Position numbers and translations under genes: made by a program. DNA of 44,808 nt from Streptomyces sp. I05A-00742 (GTDB lineage Bacteria; Actinomycetota; Actinomycetes; Streptomycetales; Streptomycetaceae), in NCBI RefSeq assembly GCF_013055795.1, contig NZ_JABETO010000046.1, positions 1 through 44,808 of the forward strand, written 5' to 3'. The notes below the pieces were generated by a model, which was given only the letters and a program-made list of their open reading frames with translations, searched no databases and was not told where the DNA came from. Shown piece by piece: positions 31,897 to 39,807 of the stretch; positions within the stretch are counted from its first letter, which is position 1; every line of letters begins with the position of its first letter.

Positions 31897-33372
31897 TCAC
31901 TGCGACCCCCTGAACCCCTTCCCCTCCACGATCAGACCGGCCACCAGCGCCCCCGACATCCCCGCGTGCGCGAGCCCGCCCCCGGGGTGGGCGAACCCCC
32001 CGACCCGGTACACACCGGGCAGTTCGCCGGCATTGCCGGGACGCAGGAACGCCCCGCCGCCACCCGCCAGCGCGGGCGCGGGCACCCCGCCCCCGGGAGC
32101 GCCCGTCAGGGCCTCCGTGTCGGCGGGCGTGCGGATCTCGTGCCACAACAGCCGCTCCCGCAGGCCGGGTACGGCCGCCTCGGCGGCCCGGAGCATCCGG
32201 TCGGCGAAGCCGGCCGCCGTGCCGCCGGAGGTCCAGTCGACGCGGCCCTGCGGGGCGGCGGTGGCGGTGAGGGTGACGGCCTCGTGCTCGGCGTCGGGCC
32301 GGACGGACGGGTCGTCGGGGCGCAGGACGGTGACCGTCGGCGCGTAGGACGGATCGGCGGAATCAAAGATTCCTGTCAACTCGCTTTCGCGGTCGGGGGC
32401 GTGGACCACCGTACGGTGCGCCGTACCGTCGGGCCGCGCTCCGCGCAGGGCGAGGAGGACGGTGAACCGGCCCGGCACGGGAGGGGCGGTACCGGCAGGG
32501 CCCAGGGAGGGCGTGCCGGTGACCACGAAGTCCGCCTCGGCCACGCCGCCGTCGGCCAGCCGGACACCGGCCGCGCGGCCGTCCTTCTCGACCACGCCGG
32601 TCACCTCGGCGTCGAAGTGGAACGCCACCCGCCGCGCGGTGCACCGCCGGTGCAGCGCGTCGGCGAGGCCCCGCAGCCCGCCGGTGACGTACCAGCTCCC
32701 GAAGGTCTGCTCCATGTACGGCAGGACGGCCGCGCTCGCCGGGGCGGTGCGCGGGTCGAGGCCGTGGGCCAGGGCGTGGCTCTCCAGCAGCGCGGCCAGG
32801 CGCGGATCCCGCAGTTCGCGGCCGGCGACGGCGGCGAGCGTGACGGGTGCGGCGCGCCGGAACAGCCCGCGCCGGCGCACCGCCGGGTAGGGGTCGTGGC
32901 CCAGCGCGGCGCGGTCCTCGGCCCGGGCGCCCAGGGGCTCCTCCAGCAGCGGGCGTCGCGTCGCGTCCCACACCTCCCGGGCCCGGTTGACGAGGTCGCT
33001 CCAGCGCTCGCCCGCGCCGGGGCCGACCGCCTCGTCCAGAGCCCGGACGACGCCCGCGCGGGAGGCGTTGGACAGGGCGAACGCCGTGCCGTCCGCGAAG
33101 ACATGAGCGCTCGCCGGGTCCACCTGGGCGAGCTCGACGCTCTGCTCCAGGGATTCCTTGCCGGTCTTGACGAAGAGGTCGCGGTAGACGGCGGGCAGGT
33201 GCAGCAGCTGGGGGCCCGTGTCGAAGACGAAGCCGTCCCGGGCGAACCGCCCGACGCCCCCGCCGTGGGTCCCCCCGCGCTCGTACACCGCCACCGAGTG
33301 TCCCGCGACGGCCAGTCGGGCGGCGGCCGCCATGGCGCCCATGCCGGCGCCGATCACCGCGATTCGTGCCAT
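31897..33372 (-). CDS. Phytoene-desaturase/CrtI-like FAD oxidoreductase
   Basis: The 491-residue protein opens with an FAD-binding fold, IAVIGAGMGAMAAAARLAVAGHSVAVYE, followed by GRFARDGFVFDTGPQLLHLP, and ends with the family C-terminal FAD motif VYRVGGFAHPGGGLAHAGMSGALVAGLIVE. This is the CrtI/NAD(P)/FAD amine-oxidoreductase superfamily. No phytoene synthase or other carotenoid gene is nearby, so a carotenoid substrate is not implied. The insertion-free start at ATG 33372 has no Shine-Dalgarno site, but TAGAGT lies 6 nt upstream, suggesting a leaderless mRNA. Confidence 0.85.
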   Translation of the reverse strand: MARIAVIGAGMGAMAAAARLAVAGHSVAVYERGGTHGGGVGRFARDGFVFDTGPQLLHLPAVYRDLFVKTGKESLEQSVELAQVDPASAHVFADGTAFALSNASRAGVVRALDEAVGPGAGERWSDLVNRAREVWDATRRPLLEEPLGARAEDRAALGHDPYPAVRRRGLFRRAAPVTLAAVAGRELRDPRLAALLESHALAHGLDPRTAPASAAVLPYMEQTFGSWYVTGGLRGLADALHRRCTARRVAFHFDAEVTGVVEKDGRAAGVRLADGGVAEADFVVTGTPSLGPAGTAPPVPGRFTVLLALRGARPDGTAHRTVVHAPDRESELTGIFDSADPSYAPTVTVLRPDDPSVRPDAEHEAVTLTATAAPQGRVDWTSGGTAAGFADRMLRAAEAAVPGLRERLLWHEIRTPADTEALTGAPGGGVPAPALAGGGGAFLRPGNAGELPGVYRVGGFAHPGGGLAHAGMSGALVAGLIVEGKGFRGSQ

Positions 33373-33412
33373 GCGGCGACTCTATCCGGAGGGGCCCGCG
33401 CCGCCCCTCCCC

Positions 33413-33456
33413 ACCTCGGGGAACAGAGCTCAGGACCTCGGGGAACAGGGCTCAGG
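33413..33456. repeat. 22-bp tandem duplication across the DUF4126 stop codon
   Basis: Units at 33413-33434 and 33435-33456 share 21 of 22 positions (CCTCGGGGAACAG followed by A or G, then GCTCAGG). The second unit contains the stop codon of the DUF4126 gene (33452-33454). Confidence 0.93.
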
Positions 33457-34051
33457 CGGGGGCCGCCGCGCGCCGTTCCCTCCGCTCCTTCCGCCGCCTC
33501 CAGAACGCGCGCACCCGGCGCCACAGGAAGATCACCATCCCGATCCCCAGCGCCAGCAGCGTCCCCGCGATGCCCGCCGCGACCGCCGGATGGAACAGGG
33601 CGAAGACCACGAGGATCGCGACGCCCAGGTCCTCGGCGATGCTCAGCAGGATGTTGCTCAGCGGCTCCGGCGAGCTGTTGACCGCCATCCGCGTACTCAT
33701 CTTCACCAGGTGCATCACCAGCGCGGTCGTCCCGCCCAGCGCCCCGGCCGCGACCTCCGACAGCGACCCGCCGCTCTGCCCGGCCAGCATCGCCCCGACC
33801 ATCGCCCCGCAGGCGGGCCGGACGAGGGTGTGGACGACGTCCCACACCGTGTCCACGTAAGGGACCTTGTCGGCGACGGCCTCGCAGAGGAACAGCACAC
33901 CGGCGACGATCAGCACCTCGGGACGCTGCAACGCCTCCGGCACGTCGTCGCCGACACCGGCCCTGCCGAACAGACCGAGCAGCAGGACCACGGCGTAGGC
34001 GTTGATCCCGCTCGCCCAGCCGCTGGTGAACACCATGGGAAGTACGGACAT
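33452..34051 (-). CDS. DUF4126 family membrane protein
   Basis: The 199-residue protein has about five membrane helices and the family opening VFTSGWASGINAYAVVLLLGLFGRAG. It then has FLCEAVADKVPYVDTVWDVVHTLVRPACGA, LGGTTALVMHLVKMSTRMAVNSSPEP and a basic C-terminus (RRRVRAFWRRRKERRERR). The function of DUF4126 is not known to me. ATG 34051 is preceded by TACGAT ending 7 nt upstream, with no Shine-Dalgarno site, so a leaderless mRNA is likely. It lies 79 bp upstream of the CrtI-like gene on the same strand. Confidence 0.84.
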   Translation of the reverse strand: MSVLPMVFTSGWASGINAYAVVLLLGLFGRAGVGDDVPEALQRPEVLIVAGVLFLCEAVADKVPYVDTVWDVVHTLVRPACGAMVGAMLAGQSGGSLSEVAAGALGGTTALVMHLVKMSTRMAVNSSPEPLSNILLSIAEDLGVAILVVFALFHPAVAAGIAGTLLALGIGMVIFLWRRVRAFWRRRKERRERRAAAPA

Positions 34052-34230
34052 GACGATGATCGTAGGGCTGGGTGCGGGTACTCAGGCGACGGGATGAGTA
34101 GCAGTACGGATGAGCCGACGCCCTCCGGGGCGGAAGAGTGGAGGCCGCGGAGGGGTCCGGCTCCGGACCGTCGGCACGGGGCGGCGGAACGGGGCCGTGC
34201 CCCGGCGCGACGGGGGAGGGGACGGGGGAG

Positions 34231-34263
34231 CGGGTGCGGGCCGCGGGGGACGGCCCGCACCCG
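34231..34263 (-). terminator. Hairpin terminator after the TetR gene
   Basis: Perfect 13-bp arms, CGGGTGCGGGCCG (34231-34243) and CGGCCCGCACCCG (34251-34263), with a 7-nt loop lie 21 bp after the stop codon of the minus-strand TetR gene. Confidence 0.82.
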
Positions 34264-34284
34264 TACGCCTCTCAGCGGCTGTTC

Positions 34285-34899
34285 TCAGTGGGCGTGCCCG
34301 CCCACACGTCCCTGCAACAGGCGCGACAGCGCCGAATGCACCTCGTCCACCGACCGCTCCGGCTGGAACGACTGCCAGTCCAGGGCCGCCACCAGCACCA
34401 TGCCGAACAGGGCCGACGCCGTCAGCGGGACGTCGATCTCCGGGCTCAGCTCGCCGTCCGCGACGGCCTCCGCCAGCACGCCCTCCAGCACCGCGATCGC
34501 CTTCTGCCGCACCTGCATCAGCGTCGACTGCCAGGCCCGGTTCGTACGCCACAGCTCCGCCACGTACAGCTGCGTCAGCGCCGGATAGCGGGCGATGAAG
34601 TCCAGGACCGCCCGCATCATCGCGTCGAGCGCGTCCACCCGGCTGCCGCCCCGGGCGGCCGTGTCGTCGGCGGCCCTCCGGAGGGAGACGGCCAGCAGCT
34701 CGATGCCGTCCCGCATCAACTCCTCGAAGAGCACCGTCTTGCTCGCGAAGTTGTAGTAGACGGTGCCTTTGGCCACCCCGGCCCGTTCGGCGATCTCGTC
34801 CACGGTGGTGGAGGAGAAGCCCTGTTCGGCGATGAGGGTGACGGCCGCCTCGAAGAGCCGCCTCCGGGTCCTGCCGCGGCGCGTACTGCTGCTGTCCAT
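34285..34899 (-). CDS. TetR/AcrR-family transcriptional regulator
   Basis: The 204-residue protein has the N-terminal TetR DNA-binding domain (RRRLFEAAVTLIAEQGFSSTTVDEIAERAGVAKGTVYYNFASKTVLFEELM) and an all-helical ligand domain (ALTQLYVAELWRTNRAWQSTLMQVRQKAIAVLEGVL). Its likely target cannot be named: the upstream divergent gene encodes a HEPN-like protein about 200 bp away, and the downstream minus-strand genes encode DUF4126 and CrtI-like proteins but are separated by a terminator. ATG 34899 has GGAG about 10 nt upstream. Confidence 0.9.
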   Translation of the reverse strand: MDSSSTRRGRTRRRLFEAAVTLIAEQGFSSTTVDEIAERAGVAKGTVYYNFASKTVLFEELMRDGIELLAVSLRRAADDTAARGGSRVDALDAMMRAVLDFIARYPALTQLYVAELWRTNRAWQSTLMQVRQKAIAVLEGVLAEAVADGELSPEIDVPLTASALFGMVLVAALDWQSFQPERSVDEVHSALSRLLQGRVGGHAH

Positions 34900-35100
34900 G
34901 ACGGTGATTCTCCCCGTACGCACGGTGTCCCCCGGTGCGGGCCTTCGCCCGCGTACCGCGCCCCGTGCCGCCGCCCCCGGGCGGGGCTGCCGAGACCGGT
35001 GTTTCCGCAGGTCAGAGCGATTGTCAGTGGGGCGAGGGACGATGGTCGCAGACGGTGGTCCGGTCGTCCGGCCGGGCCGCCCCGACGAAGGAGGTTCGTC

Positions 35101-35604
35101 ATGGCCCGCAGCAGGAGCGACGTCCGCCCTTCCCCCACGTCCCCGGGGGCGTGGGAGGTGCCCCCGCCGGCCCGTGCCTCGGCCCCGCCCGCCGCCGTCG
35201 AGCTGCTCGCCCAGGCGCGGCAGGGCCTGGTGGAGGCCGCCGCGCCCGGCGCCCCGCACGAGCGGTTCGCCACCGCCCACCTCGCCGCGCTGCGCACGGC
35301 CGCCGCGGTCCTCGCCGTGCGGGGCCGCCCGGAGACCTCGCCGCGACGGCGGCAGCGGATCCGCAGCGCGTGGGAGGTCCTGCCCGAGGTCGCTCCCGAA
35401 CTCGCCGAGTGGAGCGCCCTGTTCGCCTCCGGCGCCGCCCGGCGGGCGCGGGCGGAGGCCGGTATAGCCTCCGCGGCGGGCGAGCGGGAGGCCGACGACC
35501 TGATCCGCGCCGCCGGGATGTTCCTGCGGATCGTCGAACGGGGCCTGGTGCTCCAGCCCCGGCTGCCCGCACAACCGCCGCGCGGGCACGGCAGGGTGGG
35601 CTGA
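35101..35604 (+). CDS. SAV_6107-type HEPN domain protein
   Basis: The 167-residue helical protein matches the HEPN-domain family I know as SAV_6107: AVELLAQARQGLVEAAAPGAPHERFATAHLAALRTAAAVLAVRGRP, then SAWEVLPEVAPELAEWSALFASGA and EADDLIRAAGMFLRIVERGL. It contains Arg55-x4-His60 (RFATAH), the spacing of the HEPN ribonuclease motif, but activity is unproven. GGAGG lies 7 nt before ATG 35101. Residues 12-23 are encoded by a G/C palindrome (35134-35155) that resembles an intergenic element. A methyltransferase gene follows on the same strand. Confidence 0.76.
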   Translation: MARSRSDVRPSPTSPGAWEVPPPARASAPPAAVELLAQARQGLVEAAAPGAPHERFATAHLAALRTAAAVLAVRGRPETSPRRRQRIRSAWEVLPEVAPELAEWSALFASGAARRARAEAGIASAAGEREADDLIRAAGMFLRIVERGLVLQPRLPAQPPRGHGRVG

Positions 35605-35741
35605 GCGGGCACCGCTCCGCCCCGGGGGGTGCTGTTTGCGGGCGGCCGGAGCACGGCCCATTAGGGTGGGGAAGCCGACGACCGTCATCCGCCGCCGCCC
35701 GACCGGGCGGTGCCGCCACCCGCGCCGAGGAGCCACCCGCC

Positions 35742-36524
35742 GTGTCCGAGCCTTCCCTGGGTGGGGAGACCCCATCGCGCCCCCGGGCGTCCCTGCGTAC
35801 CGCCGTGGTCTGGGAGGTCCTGCGGGACGCCCTCGACCGCCGGGCCGAGGCCGGCGCCGGTGCCGGCGGCGTCCTGGAGGTCCTCGACGCGGGCGGCGGC
35901 AGCGGCAAGTTCGCCGTCGAGGCCGCCCGCCTCGGACACCGGGTCACCGTCGTCGACCCCAGCCCCAACGCCCTGTTCGCCCTGGAGCGCCGGGCCGCCG
36001 AGGCCGGGGTCGCCGACCGGGTGCGCGGTGTGCAGGGCGACACCCAGGGCCTGTTCGAGGTGGTCGGCCGCGACGGCTACGACGCCGTCCTCTGCCACGG
36101 CGTCCTGGAGTACCTGGACGACCCCGCCGAGGGCCTGCGCACCATCGCCGCGGCCCTGCGCCCCTCCGGCGTGCTCAGCCTGCTCGCCGCCGGCCTCGGC
36201 GGCGCGGTGCTCGCCCGCGCCCTCGCCGGCCACTTCACCGAGGCCCGGCAGGCCCTGACCGACCCCGACGGCCACTGGGGCGCCGGTGACCCGGTGCCCC
36301 GCCGCTTCACCGCGGACCAGCTGTCGGAACTGGTCGGCGCGGCCGGCCTGGACGTCACCGCCGTGCACGGCGTCCGCGTCTTCGCCGACCTCGTCCCCGG
36401 CGTCCTCGTGGACGCCCAGCCCGGCGCCCGCGACGCCCTCGCCCAGCTGGAGGCCGCCGCCGCGGCACTGCCCGCGTTCCACGCCGTGGCCACCCAGCTG
36501 CACGTCCTGGCCGAGCGGGTCTGA
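35742..36524 (+). CDS. Class I SAM-dependent methyltransferase
   Basis: The 260-residue protein has motif I VLDAGGGSGKFAVEAARLGHRVTVVDPS (about 45-73), motif II-like GDTQGLFEVVGRDGYDAVLCHGVLEYLDDP and a C-terminal part with FTADQLSELVGAAGLDVTAVHGVRVFADLVP, similar to SmtA/CmoA-like actinobacterial methyltransferases. The substrate is unknown. GTG 35742 has GAGGAG about 10 nt upstream. It is separated from the HEPN-like gene by 137 bp. Confidence 0.87.
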   Translation: MSEPSLGGETPSRPRASLRTAVVWEVLRDALDRRAEAGAGAGGVLEVLDAGGGSGKFAVEAARLGHRVTVVDPSPNALFALERRAAEAGVADRVRGVQGDTQGLFEVVGRDGYDAVLCHGVLEYLDDPAEGLRTIAAALRPSGVLSLLAAGLGGAVLARALAGHFTEARQALTDPDGHWGAGDPVPRRFTADQLSELVGAAGLDVTAVHGVRVFADLVPGVLVDAQPGARDALAQLEAAAAALPAFHAVATQLHVLAERV

Positions 36525-36771
36525 ACCCCGTCCGCACGACCCCGCCCGATCGACCCGTTCGCCCCGTATGATCGGTAGACACCGTCCGGCATGACGGGTC
36601 GGCGGGCAGGGAATGAACGTCCCGACGTCATCACCACACCACCGGCACCGCCATCCCGGGGCCGGTGGGCGAATTGGCGCAGAGGGGCGGGTTTCACGGG
36701 GGCGATTCCCTGCCTATCCTGAAAGGGTCGCACCCCGGTCGCCCCCCGCGACCGACGAGTAGGAGGACTCC

Positions 36772-37179
36772 GTGCCGCTCTCGGAGCACGAGCAGCGCAT
36801 GCTCGAGCAGATGGAGCGAGCGCTGTACGCCGAAGATCCCAAGTTCGCCACAGCGCTCGAAGGCAGCGGCCTGCGCACGTACACCCGGCGACGGGTCTAC
36901 CAGGCGATCGCGGGCTTCCTGGTGGGCATCGCGCTCCTCATGGCCGGAATGGTCGCCCAGTGGATCTGGATCAGCGTGGTGGGATTCCTCGTCATGCTGG
37001 GGTGCGCGGTGCTCGTGGTGACGGGATGGCGCAAGGCGCCCAAGCCCGGCGGGGACCCGCAGCGTGGTGCGGGGCCGGTGGGCGGTATGGCGGCGCGCCG
37101 CCAGATGCGACAGCGTCGCTCGATGATGGACCGGATCGAACAGCGGTGGCAGCGGCGTCGGGACGAGCAGGGGCGCTGA
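36772..37179 (+). CDS. DUF3040 family membrane protein
   Basis: The 135-residue protein has the family start MPLSEHEQRMLEQMERALYAEDPKFA, then two adjacent membrane helices (about 47-66 and 69-86) and a basic C-terminus (RRQMRQRRSMMDRIEQRWQRRRDEQ). DUF3040 proteins lie close to the division and cell-wall cluster in many actinobacteria, including mycobacteria, but their role is unknown. GGAGGA lies 6 nt before GTG 36772. The 247 bp upstream hold no gene; a TATCCT box at about 36714 may be a -10 element. Confidence 0.86.
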   Translation: MPLSEHEQRMLEQMERALYAEDPKFATALEGSGLRTYTRRRVYQAIAGFLVGIALLMAGMVAQWIWISVVGFLVMLGCAVLVVTGWRKAPKPGGDPQRGAGPVGGMAARRQMRQRRSMMDRIEQRWQRRRDEQGR

Positions 37180-37230
37180 CGCGCGGTTCCGCACGGCGGG
37201 GCGGGTCGAGGGGGGTTTGCCCCGGACCCG

Positions 37231-37382
37231 CCCTTTCACCGTTTCTGCGGGGGTGCCCCGCGCCCGCGGTGAGCGCGCCTGCGGCGCGCGTCCTCAAGCG
37301 CCGGACGGGCTGGTTGTCGCGCCCGGGCGCACGATTCAGCCCGTTGGGGATGCCCCCTCTGGCGGAGGGACCGGGGGCACCC
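37231..37382. repeat. Composite intergenic hairpin repeat, copy 5 (decayed), with element B
   Basis: CCCTTTCACCGTTT, GCGCGCC/GGCGCGC and the left core arm (GTCCTCAAGCGCCGGACGGG) are intact. The right arm survives only as TCAGCCCGTTGGGGATG after a 23-nt unrelated loop. Element B (GATGCCCCCTCTGGCGGAGG then GGGGGCAC) follows at about 37348-37382. The repeat lies between the converging DUF3040 and transglutaminase genes. Confidence 0.75.
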
Positions 37383-39725
37383 TCACCGCTTCACCAGCCC
37401 CGCACACCGCCCCCACACCCCCCGCAGAAGCCCCGCCGCCGACCGAGGCGCCAGAACCGCCCGCAACCGCACAGAACGCCCCGCCGCAGCCCGCAGGCCG
37501 CTCCGGACGAGGGCGACCTCGGCCGTCGGAGGAGCCCCGGCAGCAGCGGGCTCAGGGGCGTACAGCACCTGCTCCACCGCCTCGGCGACCCGCCCGGCCG
37601 CCGACGCCGCCGCCGGGTCCAAGTCGCCGGCGCGCACGATGTGCGCCACCGCACCACGCGGCGTCCGAGCCGCATCAGGCGGAATCCCATAGTCCCAGGC
37701 GGAATCCGTCAGCTCCCGCCAGGCGGCGAGCGTGCGCTCCACGGCCTCCTGAGGAGTCCGCGGAGCGGCCCCGCCGAGCCGCCGGGCCCGCACCCGGAGC
37801 CGCCACAGCGGCGGTGTGAGCAGCAGGACGAGCGCCAGCGCACCCGCCGCCGCCAGGGCGACGGCCGGCGCGTCGGAGCCGGACGAGGGGGTGTCGAGGG
37901 GGGCGGCGCCCGCCGCCGGCCGGGCCGGGTCGTCGGGGCAGCCGTCGCGCGACGGCCCGGTGCAGGTGTCACCGGCCGAGGGGGCGGGCCGGGGGGTGGC
38001 CGACCGGCCCGGCGTGGGCAGGGGGGCGTTCGGCGCGCCCCCGGAGGACGGCTGCTCGACGGTGTACGCGGGCCGGCTGCCCCGGCTGGGCGTCGGCTCG
38101 AAGCGGGTCCAGCCGGTGCCCTCGAAGTAGAGCTCGGGCCACGCGTGGGCGTCCTTGTTGCCGACCGACATCGAGCCGTCCCCCTGCGGGTCGCCCGGGG
38201 TGAAGCCCACGGCCACCCGCGCCGGGATGTCCAGCGTCCGGGCCATCGCGGCCATCGCGAAGGAGAAGTGGACGCAGAAGCCCCGCTTCTCGTCCAGGAA
38301 CCGTGCGACGGCCTCGCTGTCGCCGCCCGTGCGGACGTCGGTGTCGTAGGTGAAGCCGCCGCCGACCGCGAACCACTCCTGGAGCCGCACGGCCCGCTCG
38401 TAGTCGTTGCGGGACCCGGCCGTGACCTGCCGCGCCCGGTCCACCACCACCGGCGGCAGCGACGCCGGCACCTTGGTGTACTCGCGGCGCAGCCGCTCGG
38501 GCGGCCGCGGGGCGTCCGCCAGCTGCTCGGCCGTCGGCTGCGCCGTCAGGCTCGACACCTGGTAGCGCAGGCCGCGGGTGGTCTGCCCGTGGTCGCCGAC
38601 CAGCGTCCGGCCCTCCGGCTCGTACCGCCACCGGCCCTCCGCGCGCACCCAGTCCGCCGGGTACGGCAGCGGCAGGTAGTCCTGCGCGTAGCCGTCGGCG
38701 GCCACCACCGAGGTGTTCACGCGGGCGGTGCGCACCGCGGGGGAGAGGCCCTCGGGGGTGGGCAGCCGGCCCGGGACGTCGGTGACGCTCCGCTCGGAGG
38801 CGCGCCAGGTGGAGCCGTCGAACCGGTCGAGCGCGACGATCCGCAGGTACAGGTCCTGCGGGGCCTCGGACGAGGTGCGGTACCGCAGGAGCTCCCGGTT
38901 CTGCGGCTGGTTGAGGCTGTCCCGCAGCGAGACCAGCGGGTTCACCGCCGAGATCGTGCCGCCGTCGCGGTCCTTGCCCCCGTCCCGGCCGTTCGGCGCC
39001 AGCAGACCGCCGTCGATCGTGGGCAGCACCGCCGGGACGGCCAGGGCCACGCCCAGGGCGAGCGCGCCGATCCTGCGGCCGGTGCGGCCGGTCGGGAGCG
39101 AGCCGCCCCCCGTCACGGCGGGCTCCGCCCCGCCGCCGGACGCCGGGGCCCGGCGGGCCGACCGCTCGTGGCTCTCCGCCAGCAGGAGCAGCAGGTAGCC
39201 CCCGGCGGCCGCCAGGAACCACAGCCAGTCCGTGCCGCCCCGGGCCAGCCCGGTGCCGACGGAGTACAGCGCCAGCAGCGGCAGCCCGGCGGCCGCCGCG
39301 CTGCGGTACGTGGCCGCCAGCGCGTCGACGACCAGCCCGGCCAGCAGAGCGCCGCCGACCAGCATCAGGCGGATGCCCGGCGTCGCGGGCGCCGGTATCG
39401 CGTACCGCCCGATGTCGTCGCCGCCCTGCCGCAGCAGCTGGGCGAACTCGTGGAAGGCGGCCGGGCCCGGGAGCAGCCCGCCCCACGCGTGGTCGCGGGC
39501 GAACACCAGGGTGAGCAGCAGCAGCCCGAGGAGCGCCTGCACCGCGATCGTCAGCGGCCGGGGGAGCGGGACCCTACGGGCCAGTACGCCGGCGCCGGCC
39601 TGGACCGTCAGCAGCACCGCGGCCTGGGCGACCCAGTGGGCGCCGTCCACCAGCGGGACCATCGCGCAGGCGGCCCCCACCGTCGCCGGCACCGCACACG
39701 CGGCCGCCCGCACCCCGCCGTTCAT
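37383..39725 (-). CDS. TgpA-type membrane transglutaminase-like protein
   Basis: The 780-residue protein has about six N-terminal membrane helices (to about residue 240) and a large extracytoplasmic region with the transglutaminase-like core: RGFCVHFSFAMAAMARTLDIPARVAVGF (catalytic Cys) and DAHAWPELYFEGTGWTRFEPTP (His, then Asp/Glu region). A further membrane helix (about 645-665) and a C-terminal cytosolic DUF4129-like domain follow. This is the TgpA N-terminal plus transglutaminase architecture found beside MoxR and DUF58 genes; such sets are thought to act on envelope proteins. It lies 82 bp after the DUF58 gene in the same direction. The 3' 300 bp of the coding strand are G/T-rich. Confidence 0.9.
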   Translation of the reverse strand: MNGGVRAAACAVPATVGAACAMVPLVDGAHWVAQAAVLLTVQAGAGVLARRVPLPRPLTIAVQALLGLLLLTLVFARDHAWGGLLPGPAAFHEFAQLLRQGGDDIGRYAIPAPATPGIRLMLVGGALLAGLVVDALAATYRSAAAAGLPLLALYSVGTGLARGGTDWLWFLAAAGGYLLLLLAESHERSARRAPASGGGAEPAVTGGGSLPTGRTGRRIGALALGVALAVPAVLPTIDGGLLAPNGRDGGKDRDGGTISAVNPLVSLRDSLNQPQNRELLRYRTSSEAPQDLYLRIVALDRFDGSTWRASERSVTDVPGRLPTPEGLSPAVRTARVNTSVVAADGYAQDYLPLPYPADWVRAEGRWRYEPEGRTLVGDHGQTTRGLRYQVSSLTAQPTAEQLADAPRPPERLRREYTKVPASLPPVVVDRARQVTAGSRNDYERAVRLQEWFAVGGGFTYDTDVRTGGDSEAVARFLDEKRGFCVHFSFAMAAMARTLDIPARVAVGFTPGDPQGDGSMSVGNKDAHAWPELYFEGTGWTRFEPTPSRGSRPAYTVEQPSSGGAPNAPLPTPGRSATPRPAPSAGDTCTGPSRDGCPDDPARPAAGAAPLDTPSSGSDAPAVALAAAGALALVLLLTPPLWRLRVRARRLGGAAPRTPQEAVERTLAAWRELTDSAWDYGIPPDAARTPRGAVAHIVRAGDLDPAAASAAGRVAEAVEQVLYAPEPAAAGAPPTAEVALVRSGLRAAAGRSVRLRAVLAPRSAAGLLRGVWGRCAGLVKR

Positions 39726-39807
39726 GCCCGCCCCCTGTCGTCACATCGTCCGGACCCGGCGCCCCGGTCCACCCCGGCGCCCCGGCCCGCCCCGGCCCTC
39801 CGGTCCC

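Noticed and set aside
31897..33372. Carotenoid biosynthesis locus
   Set aside because: Only a CrtI-like oxidoreductase is present; no phytoene synthase, prenyl synthase or cyclase gene is in the window.
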